Shown here: positions 34,117 to 43,284 of the stretch, one piece after another | Numbering within the stretch: the first letter of the stretch is position 1 | Layout: each line of letters starts with the position of its first letter | Source: Acidobacteriota bacterium | Lineage (GTDB): Bacteria; Acidobacteriota; Holophagae; Acanthopleuribacterales; Acanthopleuribacteraceae | Assembly (NCBI GenBank): GCA_020637335.1 | Contig: JACJWC010000001.1 | Location: 186,001 to 250,000, forward strand | Length of the DNA: 64,000 nt | Reading direction: 5' to 3' | Program-made: the position numbers and the translations under genes | Notes under the pieces: generated by a model | What the model was told of the DNA's origin: nothing | Database searches by the model: none | Seen by the model: only the letters and a program-made list of their open reading frames with translations

Positions 34117-35230
34117 ATTGGATCCTATAAACCACAATAAAAAAATCGTCGTCATGCTTTTGCAGACTGTAGGCCCGATTGGCAAAGACGGTCATGCTCG
34201 GCTGGTAACCGCGATAATTTAAGCGAACCAAACCCCAACTTGGGATTTCGATCTCACCTTGCGAGCCGCTTTCCGACACTAAAATAGCATTGGCCTTTCC
34301 ACTCATTAAGTCCAATTCACGGACGACCATTAACAGGTCAGGACGCAGTGCAAAAATCCCCAAAATGGTGTCTTTAGTAGTAGGGATTTCGGCTTGCTGA
34401 ATGGCTTCCGCAACGACTGCTGGCGTTATGATCTCCATTAGTTCTCGGTCTGCCCGGATTTCTTCCAACAGGGCATCCACCAATATTTCCTGGTCCGTCT
34501 CTGATCGCATTTGGGGTGAATGTGAAAAAGAAATTTGTTTGCTTTTTTTTACCCCCAGGTCCCATTTTTGAATGCTGGGTTCGCGACACAACGCGCTGTA
34601 CAAGTTGCCCTTTTGGTCATAACAAAAATGGGTGCGGGTTTTAAAAAACCGTTCCAAATTGCCGGCTAAATGATTGACCCAAAAGCGACGGTCGCGCTGA
34701 CTTTCCACGGCAACTTGCGTTTCCTGAATGAGGTTCTGTACTTCAAAATCGAAATTAAAAATGGCAGTCCCAGCTTTTTTCCCAGGAGCTTCCAATAGGA
34801 TATAGCTGGCAGTAAATTGATTGGAAACCGGGCTGATCGCAGCTTGAATCAGGATCAGGGATGATCCGAGCTTGGTTTTTTGGTCCAGAAAATGATAACC
34901 CCCATCAAAGGCATGGATCTGAGCAACAACCCGCTCGACCTCCAAAGCAACTGCGTCCTGGCCTCGCGGTACCATGTCGAGCAACCCTGAAAATTCACCC
35001 GGTCCGGATCCTTTCTGAGCAACAGTGCGCAGAAGCTTACCCTCCGAGTCCAATAACCATACCCCGTTGGACAAAGGATCCACGATTAGAATGTTGCCAT
35101 TGGCATCACCATGAACCATTGCATCGGGCCCCAAAAAGGCGTAATCCGCTTGGGCTGGGATTTCAATTCGTTTTTCTTGGACCAGGAAGGGTTCATTAAG
35201 GGCCAGCAAGCAAAGGGTCAGAAACAACAC
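34115..35230 (-). CDS. Exported beta-propeller-like protein
   Basis: A 371-residue protein with an N-terminal hydrophobic leader (start GTG at 35230 with GGAGGT five bases upstream). The N-terminal motifs MVHGDANGNILIVDPLSNGVWLLDSEGKLLRTVAQKGSG, split here into GNILIVDPLSNGVWLLD and GSGPGEFSG, match the 6-bladed beta-propeller family, in which each blade has a D-x-x-G-N-x-x-V-x-D pattern and a 'GxGPGEF' turn. Later blades are degenerate. Substrate or partner unknown. It lies alone, 75 bases after the FkbM-type gene in the same direction. Confidence 0.7.
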   Translation of the reverse strand: MLFLTLCLLALNEPFLVQEKRIEIPAQADYAFLGPDAMVHGDANGNILIVDPLSNGVWLLDSEGKLLRTVAQKGSGPGEFSGLLDMVPRGQDAVALEVERVVAQIHAFDGGYHFLDQKTKLGSSLILIQAAISPVSNQFTASYILLEAPGKKAGTAIFNFDFEVQNLIQETQVAVESQRDRRFWVNHLAGNLERFFKTRTHFCYDQKGNLYSALCREPSIQKWDLGVKKSKQISFSHSPQMRSETDQEILVDALLEEIRADRELMEIITPAVVAEAIQQAEIPTTKDTILGIFALRPDLLMVVRELDLMSGKANAILVSESGSQGEIEIPSWGLVRLNYRGYQPSMTVFANRAYSLQKHDDDFFIVVYRIQ

Positions 35231-35305
35231 AATCCACCTCCAGCTAGCTCCAAACGGAAGAGCGTGAAAAGGGTTTCCCTTTTCTACTCCTTTTGTTGAA
35301 TTTCC

Positions 35306-36388
35306 TCAGCGTTTTTCTAAGGGCAGCCCGTACCAGACGGTTTCCCAGATTTCCATGGAGTAATGCTGCACATGCCAACGGTAATTGGGCAGCAATTCGC
35401 TGAGCTGGATGGGGATTTGGTAAAGATGGGTTGGATGATGGTAAATGCAAATGGCCAGTTGCGGACGAAAACGCATCAAGCTTTGTTTGGCGCCCTCAAT
35501 CGCTTCCGGTTCCGAGCCCTCGATATCCAACTTAAAGAAATCCAAACGATCAAGGCCTTGTTCCTGAACCCAGTCATCCAAACGAACAGCCTGAATTTGA
35601 CGGGTGGTTGGTTCATTGGGCGACCGAACCACCTTGCTCGCACCACCGGATTCGGCGGCTTCAAGGGCATCCTGGGAAAAATTTAAGCTGGTATTTTCGT
35701 TCCACAATCCTTTGGCGTGGACATGGACCCGATGGGGATCCAGTTGGGGTCGATAAGGACCTTGCTCATACAACTCGATAAAGGGTTCGAATCCATGTAA
35801 GTGCGCCGTCTCAGGCATGCGCTTCATAAACTGTTGGCTGGTGAAACCATCAAAAACGCCGCCTTCAACCGCGACCTGAATTGAATCAAAATTGATAAAG
35901 TCCAGGTACTGACGCTTGGGGTGCAAATCCCTGGCCTGCACATGCATTTTTAAGGCGTCCGGTTTTCCGCGCCGCGCTTCGATAATGGCCTCGTATACAG
36001 CGCGATCTTCATCACTAGACAACAATTGACGAGCCCGATCCAAATGTTCCTCTGTCGCGGGATGTAACAAGCTGTAGTGGTGCATCAAAGCAGGATGACC
36101 CAACCAGATAGGCGACAATTCCATGCGTTTTAATTGCTGGTGAATCTCCTCAATGAAACCAGAGGAAATCAAGATCGCATCGTATTGGCTGCGATTGGTT
36201 TGTAGGGTTTCTGGGTTCCAGATCGGTCGGCCGAATTTTTGGCCGGATTGATGGTTGTCGGCAAAGGCAACTATCTCCACATCAGGGCGTTCCTGGAAAA
36301 TGGCGCGCGCGACCACTTCCCCAAAGGTGCCTGCGCCAAACAAGATGAGGCGTGTATTGGACGGAATTTGGGTGACTTCTGAAATCAT
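35306..36388 (-). CDS. FkbM-family methyltransferase with N-terminal Rossmann module
   Basis: A 360-residue protein from ATG 36388, overlapping the upstream stop as ATGA. Residues 13-110 form the small Rossmann module (RLILFGAGTFGEVVARAIF, FADNHQSGQKFGRPIW, YDAILISSG). Residues about 160-360 form an FkbM methyltransferase: FDSIQVAVEGGVFDGFTSQQF is the SAM loop and LDFFKLDIEGSEPEAIEGAK is the family hallmark with catalytic acidic residues. FkbM enzymes methylate sugar or polyketide hydroxyls. Last gene of the second glycan island. Confidence 0.88.
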   Translation of the reverse strand: MISEVTQIPSNTRLILFGAGTFGEVVARAIFQERPDVEIVAFADNHQSGQKFGRPIWNPETLQTNRSQYDAILISSGFIEEIHQQLKRMELSPIWLGHPALMHHYSLLHPATEEHLDRARQLLSSDEDRAVYEAIIEARRGKPDALKMHVQARDLHPKRQYLDFINFDSIQVAVEGGVFDGFTSQQFMKRMPETAHLHGFEPFIELYEQGPYRPQLDPHRVHVHAKGLWNENTSLNFSQDALEAAESGGASKVVRSPNEPTTRQIQAVRLDDWVQEQGLDRLDFFKLDIEGSEPEAIEGAKQSLMRFRPQLAICIYHHPTHLYQIPIQLSELLPNYRWHVQHYSMEIWETVWYGLPLEKR

Positions 36389-38058
36389 GGGTGCTGCTCC
36401 AAAAATGGCGTTAAAAACTGGGCAAGTTGATGAATATGCGTTTTGGATTCGAAATGGTGGCGATGCGATTGGCAAAACGCCAATCGTTCTTGCCAGGCCG
36501 GCGAATGAAGGGTGCTGGGTAAACTATCCAACTCTGACGCTTCTAGATAGAGGAAGAAGGGGCTGGGAAAATGCTGGCCAATTTCGGTCATGGTCCGGTT
36601 TAGGATACAAGGTAAACCGGCAGCACCCAAAAGCATCTGACTGGAGGTCACCGTTGAAAGGCGGAAGGCCAACATCAGGTCGCGCAAAACAGGATCCTTG
36701 ATATTGGCCAATAGGTCGATCCACTTGTAGGTATTATCTAAAATCCAACCGGCGTGAAACCGACTGACCTCATAAATCAAAGCCTTTTGATCCTGGATTG
36801 AGGGGTGATTGTGGAAAAACGACATTTCCTCGGCGCTTAAAGAAGCGATAAAGGCCTCAGTTTTATGGTTTTGCACGTAGTTATGCACGTGGAGACCCAT
36901 GGCCAAAACACGCCGTAGTAGGGCAGCAATATCGCGCAAGTCGTCATCCATGCCACCAACCAGTGCGATATGAAAGCCGTCCTTTTCTCTTTCAGCCAAC
37001 TGCTCAACCGATTCGTTGTAGCGCAAATACGAGAGGGTTGGTTGCCGCAAGCCCAAACTGTTGCGCAACAAGGTTTGGCCACCCGGTAAATTGGAATTAA
37101 GGATTAACCCATCGGCCTGATGGACCATGCGCTGATAGATCGTCAAATAGTCGGCTTGGTAGTCCAAATTTTTTGTAATCGGTGAAACCATGTCGTATAG
37201 GTAAAGGACCACCGGGACCTGAGCCAACGCCATCAGGGCGGTGGGATAGGCCATCGAGGCAATTGCTTTCCGCGTGTCAAAGCCGGGGATCAGGTAGGAA
37301 ACGTGATTGATTAACACCACCCCGCGCTCCAGGTTTTGTAAGAGCCAAACCCGTTGAGGCAGGTTCAAAATCGCTTTGTGCTCAAAGGGTAGGTCCATAA
37401 AGCGCGTATCCGGGGCTGCGTATAAGATGTGTTCGCGGCGGCTGGTCAGGAACACATTAAATCCCTGCGTCTCTAGGGCAGCATAGGTCGGGCAGTAATT
37501 GTTGAAATATTGGGCATCTAGAACCACGACAGGTCGATTGGCCGCATGGATAACGTCTCGAAAGCCTTGGACTTGGGCTAGCTCTTCTGCGTTCATCTCC
37601 ATTTCCAGGACATCCGAGACTTCAAAAAAATCCTCAGCCAGCAGGACCCGTTGATCCTTCAGTTGGGCCAAAAAATGGGTTTGTAAGTCCGGGTCTCGGG
37701 TCACCATAAACCATAAATCGGGATTTTGATTTTTGACCTCGGCCAAACGCTGGATTGGAATCCCTTCAATTTGTCCTGTTTTATAGGTGTCGCAAATATA
37801 AACGTTTTCAAATTGACTTTGAAAATAGGGCACCAAATCGGGTACGAAGGAACTACAAGGGATGATGGCAATATTCCGGATCGTGCGATTGAATCGTGCT
37901 GCAAACCGATCGCGCATGGGACAGTACGGCACAAAGCTTTTTGGGTTTAACCAAAGGTACTGGCCTTCCACCTCGAGCATAATGGCTTCAGCATCCAGTG
38001 CCAATCCGCTGGCCGCATTCTTCAGGGCTTCAAAAAAAGGCGCGAGGATTTTCGCCAT
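36385..38058 (-). CDS. Glycosyltransferase-like protein (GT-B-type) with Rossmann module
   Basis: A 557-residue protein of no clear named family. Residues about 60-150 carry the shared module in an aberrant form (NIAIIPCSSFVPDLVPYF, VYICDTYKTGQIEGIPI, PDLWFMVTRDPD) that lacks the usual glycine-rich loop. Residues 190-557 have the strand/helix order of a GT-B enzyme, with PVVVLDAQYFNNYCPTYAAL, VVLYLYDMVSP, FHIALVGGMDDDLRDIAAL and a C-terminal LLGAAGLPCILNR where a nucleotide-sugar loop is expected. Coupled to the FkbM gene by ATGA; separated from the upstream operon by 107 bases with no strong terminator visible. Confidence 0.6.
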   Translation of the reverse strand: MAKILAPFFEALKNAASGLALDAEAIMLEVEGQYLWLNPKSFVPYCPMRDRFAARFNRTIRNIAIIPCSSFVPDLVPYFQSQFENVYICDTYKTGQIEGIPIQRLAEVKNQNPDLWFMVTRDPDLQTHFLAQLKDQRVLLAEDFFEVSDVLEMEMNAEELAQVQGFRDVIHAANRPVVVLDAQYFNNYCPTYAALETQGFNVFLTSRREHILYAAPDTRFMDLPFEHKAILNLPQRVWLLQNLERGVVLINHVSYLIPGFDTRKAIASMAYPTALMALAQVPVVLYLYDMVSPITKNLDYQADYLTIYQRMVHQADGLILNSNLPGGQTLLRNSLGLRQPTLSYLRYNESVEQLAEREKDGFHIALVGGMDDDLRDIAALLRRVLAMGLHVHNYVQNHKTEAFIASLSAEEMSFFHNHPSIQDQKALIYEVSRFHAGWILDNTYKWIDLLANIKDPVLRDLMLAFRLSTVTSSQMLLGAAGLPCILNRTMTEIGQHFPSPFFLYLEASELDSLPSTLHSPAWQERLAFCQSHRHHFESKTHIHQLAQFLTPFLEQHP

Positions 38059-38165
38059 TTAGATCGCCTCAGAAACAAAAGTTTTTGAACAGGATCTGAA
38101 GGCATCTGCCCTTATCAACGCCAGGTGCTTGAACTTTTCCAAATGCAAGAATCCTTTCATGCTGT

Positions 38166-39659
38166 CTAAGCTTGTATGTATTTTCGGAGAAATGGGATCA
38201 AGCCTTTAATTTGGCTTTCCAGGCAACTCATTTCACGAAAGGCCATAAGCCCAGGAATTCGACTTTCGCGCGTCTGTCTGGAAAAGAGTTGCTGAAGGTC
38301 AGTTTCCTGGAGTTCACCCACCGACCAGCCCATTTGGTATTCCCTCACCCATTCCGCCATGCCGCTCAGGTAAGAACCCAAAACGACCGGAATGCCTGCG
38401 GCAGCATAGGTCAGAATTTTTTTGCTGACGGTAACCGGGTGGCTGACGGTCTGCAAACTGTTGGCGGGTGGCGAACCCCATTGCAAACCTGCAAATGCGC
38501 GGTTTATGTTCTGCAGTAAGGTTTGGACCGGGAGAGTGGGCAGGAGATGAAAGTTTGCATTGGCTTGGAGACGCAGGTAGTTAGGGTAATGCAAATCAAA
38601 CAAGTTTTGTGGGCTGGTCAGGTAGGCATCCAACTTAAAGCCTTGATGAATTAAGCTCTGAAAAATCGGCAGCAACTGATTATCGCCATACAATCTAGGA
38701 TCGGTCTGTTCTGACGCGATGTGTCCGGCATAAACTAAACGCGCAGCTTCTTCACATCCTTGGGGTTGCAAAAATGTGGTTCGGCTGTGGCCGGGTAAGA
38801 AATGGTGGCTTGGCGCAGGTAACTGGTTCCCGCATCCGTCTTTTACGATAAAGCCTGACGTTATAGCGTTTTGCTCGCAGAACAGAGCCAAGCGCACATC
38901 CTCTTCGCTCCAAAATCCTTGGTGGGCAAGGATGTAAGGGTCATCAAAGGTGAATCGCAGGACATCGTACAGAGCCAAAACAGTTGGTACGTTGGGGAAA
39001 AAGAGTTGGGCCCACAAAGGCCAAAAATGGCCGTCGCTGAAGTGATCCTGCAGAATCAGCAAATCGGGTTGCAGCTGCTCCACCCATGCATAGGCTAGAA
39101 GGTGACTGCCTAGAATGGGAAGGCCTGGATTGGTTTGGAAGCGTGTTCCCGCATGCAAGGGAATGATCTCAAATTCCGGCGCCAGAGCCGAGAAGTGTTC
39201 ACTGTTTAATAAGGCGCGGGATTGGGCGGTCAGGACAACCACGCGCGGTTTGTCGCCTTTGGCTGGAGCATCAACAGGTTCCATTGGGGTTTCAAAATCT
39301 TCACGGGTATAAAGCGGGATACAGGGAATCCCGCACGAGGCCAAGTGGTCGCGCATGGTCCACTCGTGTTCAGCATGACTCAACAACAAAGGCCCATCCT
39401 TAGGCCTCCATTGGTTTAAAGGCTGTACCGGTAAAGGAAACCCGCTAACAGACGAGCCTAGGCGATCGAACACCCGATTTACCTTTAGGCCCCACTGCAT
39501 CAATTGGAGGGTATGGGACCCCGCACCGTAGACGCTAATCGGTTGGCGGATTTGGCCCAATAGCATGCGCACGGTTTCTTGTGAACGCGGAATCCGACGA
39601 TTGAATAACCATTGCTCGAAACGGGCGCTAAGGTCGGCCGGCAAAAAAGAACGGCCCAT
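38166..39659 (-). CDS. Glycosyltransferase-like protein with N-terminal Rossmann module
   Basis: A 497-residue protein from ATG 39659, one base after the previous stop; a longer frame would run far into that gene. Residues about 40-130 match the shared module (ISVYGAGSHTLQLMQWGL, VFDRLGSSVSGFPLPV). The rest looks like a GT-B transferase: PRVVVLTAQSRALL, PDLLILQDHFSDG, AARLVYAGHIASEQ and, near the C-terminus, SKKILTYAAAGIPVVLGSYLSGMAEWV, the donor-binding helix typical of GT4-like enzymes. Last gene of the eleven-gene overlapping operon. Confidence 0.65.
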   Translation of the reverse strand: MGRSFLPADLSARFEQWLFNRRIPRSQETVRMLLGQIRQPISVYGAGSHTLQLMQWGLKVNRVFDRLGSSVSGFPLPVQPLNQWRPKDGPLLLSHAEHEWTMRDHLASCGIPCIPLYTREDFETPMEPVDAPAKGDKPRVVVLTAQSRALLNSEHFSALAPEFEIIPLHAGTRFQTNPGLPILGSHLLAYAWVEQLQPDLLILQDHFSDGHFWPLWAQLFFPNVPTVLALYDVLRFTFDDPYILAHQGFWSEEDVRLALFCEQNAITSGFIVKDGCGNQLPAPSHHFLPGHSRTTFLQPQGCEEAARLVYAGHIASEQTDPRLYGDNQLLPIFQSLIHQGFKLDAYLTSPQNLFDLHYPNYLRLQANANFHLLPTLPVQTLLQNINRAFAGLQWGSPPANSLQTVSHPVTVSKKILTYAAAGIPVVLGSYLSGMAEWVREYQMGWSVGELQETDLQQLFSRQTRESRIPGLMAFREMSCLESQIKGLIPFLRKYIQA

Positions 39660-39660
39660 T

Positions 39661-40542
39661 TTAGGCGACTCCTGCACGGGCCACCAACTGATCAATTGAG
39701 ATATCCAGACTTTGAAACGATGCGGGGAAATGGTGGAGCCATTTGGCATTGGTCATACTGGTATCCAGCGGACGCTTCACACCGGGCAGGTCGTGGAGGT
39801 GGATAGCTTGCACACAATCCTGTTGGTCCAGGCGCCGCGCAATCTGCTCAGCCAAATCAAAACGCACGATCCGCTCATTGCCACACAAGTGCCAGGTTCC
39901 GGGTTTGGGGTCCTGGATTAGGCGTTTGATTTGAATGATCAAATCGTCAATGTGCAGCGGGTTGAACACTTGGTCCACGGCGGCCCGAACGATCTGACCG
40001 CGTTTGAGCTGTTGCCAAATTTCCCCCAACAATCCAGATCCATGGGGGTTGCAGTCATATATTTTGCTTAAGCGCAGAATGATGGCGCTGTTTTGAGTCA
40101 CATTCCAGATGTCGCGTTCTGCTGCCAATTTGGTGGCCCCATATACAACTTGAGGATTGGGGCTGTCCTGCTCGCTGTAGGGTCCCTTTTTGCCGTCAAA
40201 TACATTGTCGGTTGAGGCAAACACGATTTGAATACCGCGGTGGTGCAATTGCATAGCCAGTTTGAGCGTTTGCCGATGATTGATCTGCCATGCCTGTTCG
40301 GGGTTTTGTTCACAATCGGCAATTTTGCTGTTTGCGGCCAGGATCAAGGCCAAACGGACCCCCTTTAAAAAGTGCAAATCCCAGTCTTCGCTGGCCAAAT
40401 CCAAGGGTGCCAATGTCGTTGAGCCTCTGCGCGAAGTGCCAACGATCTCGGTCCATTGGCTTAACGCCTCAAATAAGGGTTTTCCAATCGCACCCGAGGC
40501 GCCGATGATGGCAATTTTGCCCGGATCACTCAAAATAGACAA
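39661..40542 (-). CDS. RmlD-like sugar nucleotide reductase/epimerase (SDR)
   Basis: A 293-residue extended short-chain dehydrogenase of the RmlD type. NAD(P)-binding loop IAIIGASGAIGKPLFEAL, IVFASTDNVFDG (active-site serine/threonine region), and YGATKLAAE, the Y-x-x-x-K catalytic pair. Known relatives reduce 4-keto or 2-keto groups of nucleotide sugars. There is no ATG or GTG near the 5' end: a TTG at 40542 (overlapping the methyltransferase gene by 17 bases) or TTG at 40533 (overlapping its TGA) must serve. In the middle of the glycan operon. Confidence 0.85.
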   Translation of the reverse strand: MSILSDPGKIAIIGASGAIGKPLFEALSQWTEIVGTSRRGSTTLAPLDLASEDWDLHFLKGVRLALILAANSKIADCEQNPEQAWQINHRQTLKLAMQLHHRGIQIVFASTDNVFDGKKGPYSEQDSPNPQVVYGATKLAAERDIWNVTQNSAIILRLSKIYDCNPHGSGLLGEIWQQLKRGQIVRAAVDQVFNPLHIDDLIIQIKRLIQDPKPGTWHLCGNERIVRFDLAEQIARRLDQQDCVQAIHLHDLPGVKRPLDTSMTNAKWLHHFPASFQSLDISIDQLVARAGVA

Positions 40543-41188
40543 ATTCCCAATCCCCGCGATAGCCGAAGTGGTCCGCCAACCACAGCCATTCCTCTTTGGA
40601 GAAAAAGGCTCGGCAGGTCAGCTGCCAATACAATAAGTTCACTTTTTCCTGCTCGTTGCGGAAACTCTCGGTGACCACCAATGCATGGGTTTTCTGGACG
40701 CGATTGAGTTCCTGAAATGCTTTGGCCAAGTCGTAGATGGGCAGGTTGTGCAGAGTCAAAATGCTGAAGACCAGGTCAAAATGTTGAGCGGGAAACGGTA
40801 ATTGGGTGGCATTGCCCTGAACCAAATACGGTTGAACTTCGGGTTTGGCGTGTTCCAAGGCATAAGTTGAGAGGTCCAGACCGCAAACCTCCAAATCCGG
40901 CATCAGTTGTTTGAGTTCATGCAGCAGAAAAGCCTTTCCGCAGCCAATGTCCAAGACGCGGTGCCCGGGTTTGAGCTGATAAGTATCGATGAGCTGCTGC
41001 GCCACCGGTTTCCATCGGCCGTCATAGCGATAGCCGCCGTAACCGTACTGGCGCTCGCCATCCCAATAATCGTAACCCCATTGAGTGGCCTTTTCGGCGC
41101 AGGCGGCTTTATCAAAGTCGAATACGCGTTGGCGGTAATCCCGTTGGGTTCGCGTGTGCAAATTGGTCACGATTTGGCGTTCAACCAT
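40526..41188 (-). CDS. Class I SAM-dependent methyltransferase
   Basis: A 220-residue methyltransferase from ATG 41188 with GGGGAGGAAG upstream. SAM-binding loop VLDIGCGKAFLLHELK near residue 80, acidic strand VCGLDLSTYALEHA, FDLVFSILTLHNLP (motif IV) and ALVVTESFRNEQ. The conserved lead YWDGERQYGYGGYRYDGRW is seen in methyltransferases of sugar clusters and probably forms a substrate lid. It overlaps the LIC12192-type gene by eight bases. Confidence 0.88.
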   Translation of the reverse strand: MVERQIVTNLHTRTQRDYRQRVFDFDKAACAEKATQWGYDYWDGERQYGYGGYRYDGRWKPVAQQLIDTYQLKPGHRVLDIGCGKAFLLHELKQLMPDLEVCGLDLSTYALEHAKPEVQPYLVQGNATQLPFPAQHFDLVFSILTLHNLPIYDLAKAFQELNRVQKTHALVVTESFRNEQEKVNLLYWQLTCRAFFSKEEWLWLADHFGYRGDWEFVYFE

Positions 41189-41585
41189 CCTCTTCCTCCC
41201 CAAAATCGGGCACGCCAGCCAAAGTTCGACCCATAATCAAGTCCTCCAATAAGAGGCAGGATTCAGGTGTATCAAAGACGAGCTGTTCCAAAGCCAAATG
41301 AAGATTGAAATTCGCGCCAATTGTGCTGTAAAGAAAGTCGCGGTCCGGTCTCTTTTCAGGTAATTGGTGTGAAGAATAAAAGATTAAGCCATCGATTTGG
41401 TTTCGTTCTTCCAAAAGACCGTTTAGGACCATCCAACAGCCGGGCATTTCGTATTCAACGGCTGCCAATAGGTAATCCAGACCACTCGCCTTTGCATATT
41501 CGCGCAAAACCAGATTCTGAACCCGTTGTGGGATAAAACTACCGCCCATTGCCCGCGAAAATACGTAACCGCGATGCCCTTTCAT
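41181..41585 (-). CDS. Sporadic carbohydrate cluster protein, LIC12192 family
   Basis: A 134-residue protein. The sequence RGYVFSRAMGGSFIPQRVQN, LVLREYAKASGLDYLLAAVEYEM and IDGLIFYSSHQLPE matches what I recall of the LIC12192 family (TIGR04323), small proteins found only in scattered surface-sugar clusters, first named from Leptospira. Biochemical role unknown. It is coupled by ATGA to the PhyH-type gene upstream, and that pairing with a dioxygenase is the known hallmark of these clusters. Family assignment is from memory of motifs. Confidence 0.75.
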   Translation of the reverse strand: MKGHRGYVFSRAMGGSFIPQRVQNLVLREYAKASGLDYLLAAVEYEMPGCWMVLNGLLEERNQIDGLIFYSSHQLPEKRPDRDFLYSTIGANFNLHLALEQLVFDTPESCLLLEDLIMGRTLAGVPDFGEEEDG

Positions 41586-42367
41586 GTGGGTCTCCGGTAG
41601 GCGTAACCCAGTCGAGTGGCGGGCCGAATCGTGATCGGTAAAAACGTTTCTCCCAATTCTTTACTGCCGTAAGGCGAGAGAAAAGACTTAAAGCGAATAT
41701 TCATGCTCCAGCGAGTTTTGGCTTCCTGGTTGATGCGATTGCCGTGGACCAGGCCGTGCCAGAACAAAAGACCCTGCCCGCGCTTAATGGTCAGGAACTG
41801 CGCAGAATCGGCAACAGCTGCATAAAAGGCTTCAGCGGACAGGTTCTGGTAATGCGAAAAATTTTGATAAACCGATTGAGAGTCAGGTAAAGGCAGAAGA
41901 TACATGCTCTTTGTGGCATAACAGTCGACCAGGGGAACCCAGAGCACGAGTTCGTAGGGGCTGTTGCCTGACCAAACATCAGAGTGAATGGCCAATAAAC
42001 TGCTGGGATCATTAGGGTATTGGATGGACAAGTTGGGACCGCGTTGCATGGCCAATTCGTTGCCAATCAGTGCGTGAATCGGGTGTTTTGCACAGCCATA
42101 CAAGGCGCGACCGATGGTTTTGGGTTGGCGCAGGGCTTGGATCAGGGCCACGCGAAAACCGTTCAGTTGATCGATGGGCACCCATTGCGGCGTGTTTTGG
42201 TAGAGTTCTTCCGGGCTAATGGACTGGCCCAGATAGCGAGCACTTGCCTCACACAGTGTTTGGTCAATACAGTCCAAGTCCTGTTCCAGATCAAAAATCA
42301 GGTAACCCTGGTTCTGGAATGTTTGGATCCAGTCGCGTTCTGGTGGGTCAAAAAATTCAAAACTCAT
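41582..42367 (-). CDS. PhyH-like 2OG-Fe(II) oxygenase of the sporadic carbohydrate cluster
   Basis: A 261-residue dioxygenase started at ATG 42367, overlapping the transketolase stop (ATGA). The iron ligands are H128 and D130 in HSDVWSGNSPYE and H208 in GLLFWHGLVHGNRIN; the arginine in TRWSMNIRF is a likely 2-oxoglutarate contact. The form W-S-G-N-S-P-Y-E after the H-x-D is characteristic of the variant associated with LIC12192 proteins. It probably hydroxylates or oxidises a sugar carbon. Different from the PhyH protein at 22.5 kb, with which it shares only the fold. Confidence 0.85.
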   Translation of the reverse strand: MSFEFFDPPERDWIQTFQNQGYLIFDLEQDLDCIDQTLCEASARYLGQSISPEELYQNTPQWVPIDQLNGFRVALIQALRQPKTIGRALYGCAKHPIHALIGNELAMQRGPNLSIQYPNDPSSLLAIHSDVWSGNSPYELVLWVPLVDCYATKSMYLLPLPDSQSVYQNFSHYQNLSAEAFYAAVADSAQFLTIKRGQGLLFWHGLVHGNRINQEAKTRWSMNIRFKSFLSPYGSKELGETFLPITIRPATRLGYAYRRPT

Positions 42368-43284
42368 GAAGGTTTCACCCAAGCTTGGAGTTCTTTTGCG
42401 ATACTCGCTGCATCTAAACCAAAGTAACTGAGCAGTTTGGCTTGATTGCCAAAGCGATCGGCAAATCGGTCAGGGATGCCAAATCGCTTAAGTTTATGGT
42501 CGCCGTTTTCACACAGCCATTCGGCTAGAGCGGAACCCAACCCACCAATAACACTGTGTTCTTCCAGGCTGGCCACATGGCTGTAAGGGCCTAACTGGTT
42601 GGCCAGCCACGCCGTATCCAATGGTTTAACCGTGTGGAAATGGACGATGCCCAAGTTGTAACCGGCTCGGGCCATTATGTCTTGCACCTCAAGAGCCGTT
42701 TGCAGCATGACGCCTGTGGTTGCAATCAGAAGCTTTTCACCTTGACGGACCTCAATTGCTTTTCCGATAAAAAAACCGCGTTCGGGCAAACTAACCACAG
42801 ATTCGCCGCCACGTGCGATGCGAATGTAGATGGGACCAGACCAATCCAGGCTGGCGCGAACCGCGCGTTCCATTTCCTCTGCGTCGCAGGGGACCAAGAC
42901 GGTCATATTGGGTAAACAGCGCATTAGGGCAATATCTTCAATGGCTTCATGCGTGGGTCCGAGCGGTGCATACACCAAACCACCACCGTTGGCAACGAGC
43001 CGAACTGGATGATTGCCGATACACAGATCCACGGCAATTTGATCCAAACAGCGTCGGGTCAGAAAGGTCGCGATGGTGTTGACGTAGGGGACAAACCCAG
43101 TCATGGCCATACCCGCAGCCATGCCGATGACATAAGCCTCCGAAATGGCTTCCACAAAAAACCGCTCTGGAATGCTTTCCTGAAAGCCCTGCAAAGTGCC
43201 TTGGCCTACGTCTGACCCGATGTAGACGACCCGTTCATCCTGTTGCGCCAAGGCAAAAACCGTATCAAGTGCTCGTTTACGCAT
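42364..43284 (-). CDS. Transketolase, C-terminal subunit (pyrimidine-binding plus C-terminal domains)
   Basis: A 306-residue protein from ATG 43284, overlapping the N-subunit stop by eight bases. It is the second half of a split transketolase: FVEAISEAYVIGMAAGMAMTGFVPYVNTIATF is the Pyr domain with the catalytic glutamate, GPTHEAIEDIALMRCLPNMTVLVPCDAEE the conserved loop, and VASLEEHSVIGGLGSALAE the C-terminal domain. With the N-subunit it can transfer two-carbon units between sugar phosphates. A longer upstream frame inside the N-subunit gene is not used. Confidence 0.92.
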   Translation of the reverse strand: MRKRALDTVFALAQQDERVVYIGSDVGQGTLQGFQESIPERFFVEAISEAYVIGMAAGMAMTGFVPYVNTIATFLTRRCLDQIAVDLCIGNHPVRLVANGGGLVYAPLGPTHEAIEDIALMRCLPNMTVLVPCDAEEMERAVRASLDWSGPIYIRIARGGESVVSLPERGFFIGKAIEVRQGEKLLIATTGVMLQTALEVQDIMARAGYNLGIVHFHTVKPLDTAWLANQLGPYSHVASLEEHSVIGGLGSALAEWLCENGDHKLKRFGIPDRFADRFGNQAKLLSYFGLDAASIAKELQAWVKPS

